Positions 4,683-7,478 of a stretch of 7,478 nucleotides of DNA are shown in pieces. Under the pieces are notes generated by a model. The model saw only the letters and a list, made by a program, of their open reading frames with translations. It was not told where the DNA came from and did no database searches. Position numbers and translations under genes: made by a program. Positions within the stretch are counted from its first letter, which is position 1. Each line of letters opens with the position of its first letter. The DNA comes from CAZVON01 sp964628435 (lineage in GTDB: Bacteria > Patescibacteriota > Microgenomatia > Levybacterales > UBA12049): the NCBI GenBank assembly GCA_964628435.1, contig CAZVON010000036.1:1-7478 (forward strand). The letters run 5' to 3'.

Positions 4683-4904
4683 CTATGGTGCCGCTTCGTC
4701 CTCCTCTTCTCCAAAGAGACTGATGAGGCCTGATGCGATGTCTTCCTCCGCCTTTTCGAGAATCAGCAAAATAGCGGCGAGATCGGCTTCAATACCTGCG
4801 ATCGGCTCTTCGAGCTCCTCTGCAGTGAGTACGAAGACAAAATGGCCGATCATGTGAGAAACCCCGACAGCTTCTGCTTCCACGAAGCAGCGGTACTGGG
4901 ACAT
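4683..4904 (-). CDS. 73-aa protein of unknown function
   Basis: No family recognised. Residues 1-27 look like a beta hairpin or sheet (Y4-R-C-F-V8, then H21-F-V-F-V-L26), residues 28-63 are strongly helical and acidic, and the tail is acidic (E66-E-E-D-E70). There is no signal peptide or membrane helix, so it is probably cytoplasmic. The ATG at 4904 is preferred to an in-frame GTG at 4916, because the Shine-Dalgarno AAAGGAGGG (4916-4924) abuts and overlaps that GTG, while it lies 11 bases from the ATG. It is the first gene of the minus-strand unit reading on to the zinc-finger gene and ndk, with a structured leader of about 270 bases in front. Codon and base use match ndk, not the AT-rich flanks. 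Confidence 0.7.
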   Translation of the reverse strand: MSQYRCFVEAEAVGVSHMIGHFVFVLTAEELEEPIAGIEADLAAILLILEKAEEDIASGLISLFGEEEDEAAP

Positions 4905-5174
4905 AGTGTAGTGCACCCTCCTTTAATGTCTGCCCAATGGGCAGCAATAAAGATACTCCACATACCCTTATTGCTACCCATTAGACTAAAACTGGATTGT
5001 CTTTTTCAAAGAACATCCCCTTGTTGCTTTCCAAGCTTAGGCTGCTTTTGTGCCTAGACTGGTATGCTAAAAGGGGAACATAAGCATGTCCGCTAACGCC
5101 TAGTCAGCGAAATTCTACTCTGGGTATGGTCCTGCCCTTCCATACCCAAGAGCAGAATCCCGATAACTAAACAA
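4905..5174 (-). promoter_or_regulatory. long structured 5' leader of the minus-strand operon
   Basis: No convincing protein is encoded in these 270 bases. In transcript order they hold a long imperfect hairpin (5158-5112: ATTCT, CTCT and GGGTATGG arms pair with their complements, about 17 pairs with a mismatch and a bulge), a CGCTGA/TTAGCG stem near 5110-5092, an AGCAATAA/TTATTGCT stem (4975-4943), and the 6-bp hairpin CTGCCC-ATT-GGGCAG (4944-4930) just before the Shine-Dalgarno. The last two overlap by two bases and could be alternative states. The layout suggests cis-acting RNA control. No known riboswitch class was recognised. Confidence 0.5.
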
Positions 5175-5180
5175 GTTTTG

Positions 5181-5209
5181 ACTATATCACACCACTATAG
5201 GTTTGTCAA
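5181..5209 (-). promoter_or_regulatory. consensus promoter of the minus-strand operon
   Basis: Read on the minus strand, TTGACA (5209-5204), a 17-base spacer and TATAGT (5186-5181). The start site would be near 5174. The spacer contains AACCTATAG, a word also found just upstream of the -35 box of the divergent promoter at 5431. Confidence 0.8.
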
Positions 5210-5218
5210 GTACGTACT
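5209..5218. promoter_or_regulatory. 10-bp palindrome at the -35 end of the minus promoter
   Basis: AGTACGTACT is a perfect palindrome sharing one base with the TTGACA of the minus promoter. Its position would suit a regulator site, but no regulator is identified. Confidence 0.3.
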
Positions 5219-5262
5219 CACGGGTTATGGTATAAAATTACGGATAATTCAAGCTTCTTAGA

Positions 5263-5291
5263 TTGACATTCTCCAATTTTTATACTATAAT
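5263..5291 (+). promoter_or_regulatory. perfect consensus sigma-70 promoter with no obvious gene
   Basis: TTGACA (5263-5268), exactly 17 bases, TATAAT (5286-5291). The start would be near 5298. It is flanked by the inverted repeat TACGGAT (5239-5245) and ATCCGTA (5295-5301). Positions 5298-5430 contain no convincing coding sequence. They do contain small foldbacks: ACCAG/CTGGT near 5310-5335, AAAGA/TCTTT near 5350, and GGAAGTAT with ATAC-A-TTCC near 5374-5397. Confidence 0.75.
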
Positions 5292-5430
5292 CTCATCCGT
5301 ATAGAACCTTGTACCAGATCTATCGCGTACTGGTTATAGGCTTATAAAAAGACTCCATCTTTAAGTAGGCTTGGGGAAGTATGATATGATACATTCCTCC
5401 GATCGAAGGATATATAAATAACCTATAGTC

Positions 5431-5459
5431 TTGACAAATCGCCCAGTATATGCTATACT
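5431..5459 (+). promoter_or_regulatory. consensus promoter of the secreted-protein gene
   Basis: TTGACA (5431-5436), exactly 17 bases, then TATACT (5454-5459) preceded by TGC, an extended -10. The start would be near 5466. The -10 region is itself a palindrome, CAGTATA-TGC-TATACTG (5444-5460). Confidence 0.85.
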
Positions 5460-5465
5460 GCTTCC

Positions 5466-5659
5466 ATACCTTCAAAACCCCTTTCTGGCACATTTGCAGC
5501 TAAAAAGTGTTTTTTTGAAGGAGCAAAGTTATTCACACATTGATAGATTACGAAACCCTATAAAATTGCGGGCAGCACCGTGGGTATCTATTGGGTACCC
5601 ACAGAGTTGCTCGCAACGCGAGCACAAATTTGCTGGGCAATGCCCAGAAGGAGAATTAA
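5466..5659 (+). promoter_or_regulatory. structured 5' leader of the secreted-protein gene
   Basis: About 194 bases. At its 5' end CCTTCAAAA (5469-5477) pairs with TTTTGAAGG (5513-5521), which would mask an AAGGAG (5518-5523) that has no proper start codon after it. Three tight hairpins follow: GTGGGTA/TACCCAC (5580-5602), TGCTCGC-AAC-GCGAGCA (5608-5624) and CTGGGC-AAT-GCCCAG (5633-5647). The last touches the Shine-Dalgarno of the gene. No known riboswitch was recognised. Control of translation or mRNA stability is likely but inferred. Confidence 0.5.
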
Positions 5660-6322
5660 GTGCGGCTTTTCAAGGCAATCATCGCAGCTGTTTTCCTGAT
5701 CGGTTCGTCGGTCTTCCCCGCCTTGGCTGCGGAGCCAAACGGCAAGGTCCAAATCAAAGGCGGCGGCCCCTCGGTCTTCTCGTATGAGATGTCCTGGGGC
5801 CAAGACGGCCAATACCAATGGGCTGGTAAGAAGATCTCCTACTGGACAGCAAACGCCATTCCAAGCATCTCCATTATGGAGACTACACATTATGCTGGAA
5901 GCGTTATCCGCACAACCACAAGAAGCATTGGTTTTAACCGGATGGATCCGGAGGTCTACGATGCCGAACCAGGCGCGCAATACAGGCTGCTTACCCATCA
6001 GCTTGGCATCGCTGGCAGCGGGCGCAATTTCGTAAGCTCATACTGGTACCCATCTGCTTGTACGACCGGACCGACCTTTCGGCTGGTCGTCTCGTACTAC
6101 CGGGTGCATACCCTGGTCGAGAATACGACAGGCCAGCATATGGTCTTGTCGTACAACAGGGGACGTACGTGGGAACTCCTACCAATGTGGGACTTCAACT
6201 CATACGGGAAATCAATCGGCCAAACCAATTGGGGCGGTGAGCTTTGGGTTGCTACAGCAGAGAGCAGTAACCAAGAGTATCGCTGCGCCACTTTGCGGTG
6301 GCAAGGCCCGTACCCGTACTAG
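5660..6322 (+). CDS. secreted protein of unknown function with one Asp-box-like motif
   Basis: 220 residues. A classic cleavable signal peptide: R2 and K5, a hydrophobic core at about 6-19, and A21-L-A23 before the likely cut between residues 23 and 24. The mature part of about 197 residues is rich in aromatic, Ser, Thr and Gly residues, predicted mostly beta strand. Two cysteines (134, 209) could form one disulfide. S164-Y-N-R-G-R-T-W171 resembles the Asp-box of beta-propeller sialidase-type proteins (S-x-D-x-G-x-T-W) with N for D, but there is one copy and the protein is too short for a full propeller. The GTG at 5660 is set by AAGGAGA (5648-5654) five bases upstream and starts the signal peptide. 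It is monocistronic, with its own promoter and a strong terminator. Codon use is GC-richer than the flanks. Confidence 0.8.
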   Translation: MRLFKAIIAAVFLIGSSVFPALAAEPNGKVQIKGGGPSVFSYEMSWGQDGQYQWAGKKISYWTANAIPSISIMETTHYAGSVIRTTTRSIGFNRMDPEVYDAEPGAQYRLLTHQLGIAGSGRNFVSSYWYPSACTTGPTFRLVVSYYRVHTLVENTTGQHMVLSYNRGRTWELLPMWDFNSYGKSIGQTNWGGELWVATAESSNQEYRCATLRWQGPYPY

Positions 6323-6345
6323 GGTTTCGATCTTATCAAACGCAA

Positions 6346-6394
6346 GGGCGCCTTGCCTCCGCAATTTAGCGGATGGCAGGCGCCCATTTTTTTT
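6346..6394 (+). terminator. strong rho-independent terminator
   Basis: GGGCGCC-TTGCC-TCCGC (6346-6362), loop AATTTA, then GCGGA-T-GGCA-GGCGCCC (6369-6385) forms a long GC-rich stem with minor bulges, followed by A and eight T residues (6387-6394). It ends the secreted-protein transcript. On the minus strand the same stem lies just after the PAP2 stop codon, but without a T run on that side. Confidence 0.93.
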
Positions 6395-6396
6395 GT

Positions 6397-7035
6397 TTAC
6401 AACAAATACACTAACCCGCCTATTATGCCAAACGCAGAGCCAAGCAGTCCTCCACCAAACACATCGGTTAACCAATGTTCGCCCAAATACACGCGGCTTA
6501 ATAACATCAGCACATCATAACTCACAATCCATGTATACAGCATATATTTAATTGGTATTGGCAGTTTTTTTGAAAAAAAGATTACCAAAAGCAAAAATGC
6601 CGTTATAAAAATCGCCCGACCAGCATGACCAGATGGGTACGAAAAATCAGCTCGTACATGAAACTGCGGAAAATCACCAATACGTTCGGTACGCAACATA
6701 AATTCTGGTGGTGGCCATTGTTTTACAAAGGTTTTTCCATACAATTCGATAAAGTGAAACAATCCAAATAAAAAGACAACAAAAGCTCCCCTGATTTTTC
6801 TGAGTACTATAAGTATACAGACAATAAATATACCTGTTATCTCAAAACCCCCAATTAAACTTAGCCACGAAAAGAGCCGATCAAAACGTGTAGGTATATT
6901 GTCTTGCAGCCGCACAGTCGCATCAAAATCAAGTTGCAAAAAAATATCTTTGTGGACTAAATAGGAGAAAAAAACGAAGAAAAAAAAGAGTCCACAAGAC
7001 ATCAAAAATAGGATAATCACATACCACTTTTTCAT
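6397..7035 (-). CDS. PAP2-family membrane phosphatase
   Basis: 212 residues, with about six hydrophobic membrane segments (around 4-26, 57-79, 84-98, 141-155, 163-180, 193-212). It has PAP2 phosphatase motifs: P134-S-G-H137 and S180-R181-x5-H187-x3-D191, the latter giving the catalytic His and Asp. The first motif, normally K-x6-R-P, reads K101-x6-P108-P109, so the arginine is replaced. Family members remove phosphate from phosphatidic acid, undecaprenyl pyrophosphate or similar lipid phosphates on the outer face of the membrane; the substrate here cannot be told. The ATG at 7035 is chosen because it lies six bases after a -10 box with a 17-base spaced -35 box, predicting a leaderless mRNA; an in-frame TTG further upstream falls inside the promoter. 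It follows galU on the same strand but has its own promoter. Confidence 0.88.
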   Translation of the reverse strand: MKKWYVIILFLMSCGLFFFFVFFSYLVHKDIFLQLDFDATVRLQDNIPTRFDRLFSWLSLIGGFEITGIFIVCILIVLRKIRGAFVVFLFGLFHFIELYGKTFVKQWPPPEFMLRTERIGDFPQFHVRADFSYPSGHAGRAIFITAFLLLVIFFSKKLPIPIKYMLYTWIVSYDVLMLLSRVYLGEHWLTDVFGGGLLGSAFGIIGGLVYLL

Positions 7036-7041
7036 TATTCT

Positions 7042-7070
7042 ACTATACGTGAATTTGTGAAACAACTCAA
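7042..7070 (-). promoter_or_regulatory. promoter of the PAP2 gene
   Basis: Read on the minus strand, TTGAGT (7070-7065), 17 bases, TATAGT (7047-7042), then six bases to the ATG at 7035. The transcription start would coincide with the start codon. Confidence 0.7.
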
Positions 7071-7073
7071 ATA

Positions 7074-7478
7074 TTATAATTCCAGTCCTTTGAGGTAGTC
7101 GCGGAAAGCTCCATTTACATCTTTGTGATGAAGCGCGAAATCAACTACTGTTTTTAGATATTCAAGCTTGTTACCTGTGTCATAATACTTTCCACCTTTT
7201 ATTTCGCACGCGAGCACTTTCTTGCCGTCCTCAAGCATGAGTTTGAGCGCGTCGTTATAATATAGTTCATCATCTTCTTTTAAATTCTCAAGAGCTTTGT
7301 CTAAGTAATCAAAAATATCTGGGGTAAATAAAAAGCCACTCACATTTGCTAAATCAGACGGAGCGTTTTGTTTGCCAGGTTTTTCAATAATGGTTTCAAC
7401 ATCGATTAACCCATCTCTGATCGTTTTTCCACCCGCAAATCCATAGCGGCCGTAATCTTCGTCTTTGACCGCGCGAAT
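7074..7478 (-). CDS. galU: UTP-glucose-1-phosphate uridylyltransferase, C-terminal part
   Basis: The last 134 residues of a GalU-type nucleotidyltransferase; the N-terminal part, with the nucleotide-binding G-x-G-T-R motif, lies beyond the window edge. The enzyme makes UDP-glucose from UTP and glucose 1-phosphate for envelope polysaccharides. Counting from the edge, diagnostic parts are D8-Y9-G10-R11-Y12-G13, I31-E32-K33-P34, A39-P40-S41-x-L43-A44, F51-x-P53-x-I55-F56, N75-D76-A77, and G95-G96-K97-Y98-Y99-D100-T101-G102-N103-K104-L105-x-Y107-L108. The usual Q-L-T-D-A segment appears as Y74-N75-D76-A77, a small departure. Reading is open to the last base. The stop codon is only four bases from the PAP2 -35 box. 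No terminator is visible after it, so read-through into PAP2 is possible. Confidence 0.93.
   Translation of the reverse strand: MRAVKDEDYGRYGFAGGKTIRDGLIDVETIIEKPGKQNAPSDLANVSGFLFTPDIFDYLDKALENLKEDDELYYNDALKLMLEDGKKVLACEIKGGKYYDTGNKLEYLKTVVDFALHHKDVNGAFRDYLKGLEL

Noticed and set aside
5386..5421. An 11-residue mini reading frame after GGGGAAG, possible leader peptide.
   Set aside because: Very short, weak Shine-Dalgarno, no regulatory codon pattern.
5444..5460. The -10 palindrome as another site for the TrpR-like regulator.
   Set aside because: It shares only the GTATA/TATAC halves, with a 3-base rather than 9-base gap, which is easily chance around a -10 box.

Overview
The window looks like a piece of a small-genome, AT-rich bacterium, most plausibly a member of the Candidate Phyla Radiation (Patescibacteria). 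This is an inference. It rests on tRNA-Tyr and tRNA-Thr genes without an encoded CCA, several genes that appear to be transcribed without a leader, and a gene mix of YerC/TrpR-like regulator, DUF218 protein, membrane-anchored Pro/Thr-rich protein, PAP2 phosphatase and GalU.

Layout. Positions 1-461 hold tRNA-Tyr, tRNA-Thr and rpmG (bL33) on the + strand. Positions 490-962 hold a TrpR/YerC-family regulator gene bracketed by two near-identical 27-28 bp elements, each containing an imperfect palindrome that looks like its operator. Positions 992-1105 hold a tRNA with its own consensus promoter; its anticodon reads CGA (Ser) but it lacks the long variable arm of tRNA-Ser. Then follow a DUF218 protein (1172-1828), a membrane-anchored SNase-like/CAP fusion (1944-3242) and a small membrane-anchored unknown protein (3303-3791).

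From about 3900 to 6395 base composition and gene style change. Sampled 60-base lines run near 55-57% GC here, against 25-27% in sampled flanking lines. Two divergent transcription units lie in this island. The minus unit encodes a 73-aa unknown protein, a 51-aa protein with two CXXCXGXG motifs, and ndk. The plus unit encodes a secreted protein. Both have consensus TTGACA-N17-TATA promoters, long structured 5' leaders and Shine-Dalgarno sites, unlike the leaderless neighbours. Each leader carries a hairpin of the same design (TTGCT followed by a 6-bp stem) just before its ribosome binding site, with the stem G/C pairs swapped between copies in a compensatory way. A third consensus promoter (5263-5291) points into about 130 bp with no convincing gene and could make a small RNA.

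Positions 6397-7478 return to AT-rich, minus-strand genes: a PAP2 phosphatase and the C-terminal part of galU, cut by the window edge. They fit cell-envelope metabolism (UDP-glucose supply, polyprenyl or phospholipid phosphate removal), while the SNase/CAP protein and the two secreted unknowns would act outside the cytoplasmic membrane. No CRISPR array, insertion sequence or recombinase gene was seen.
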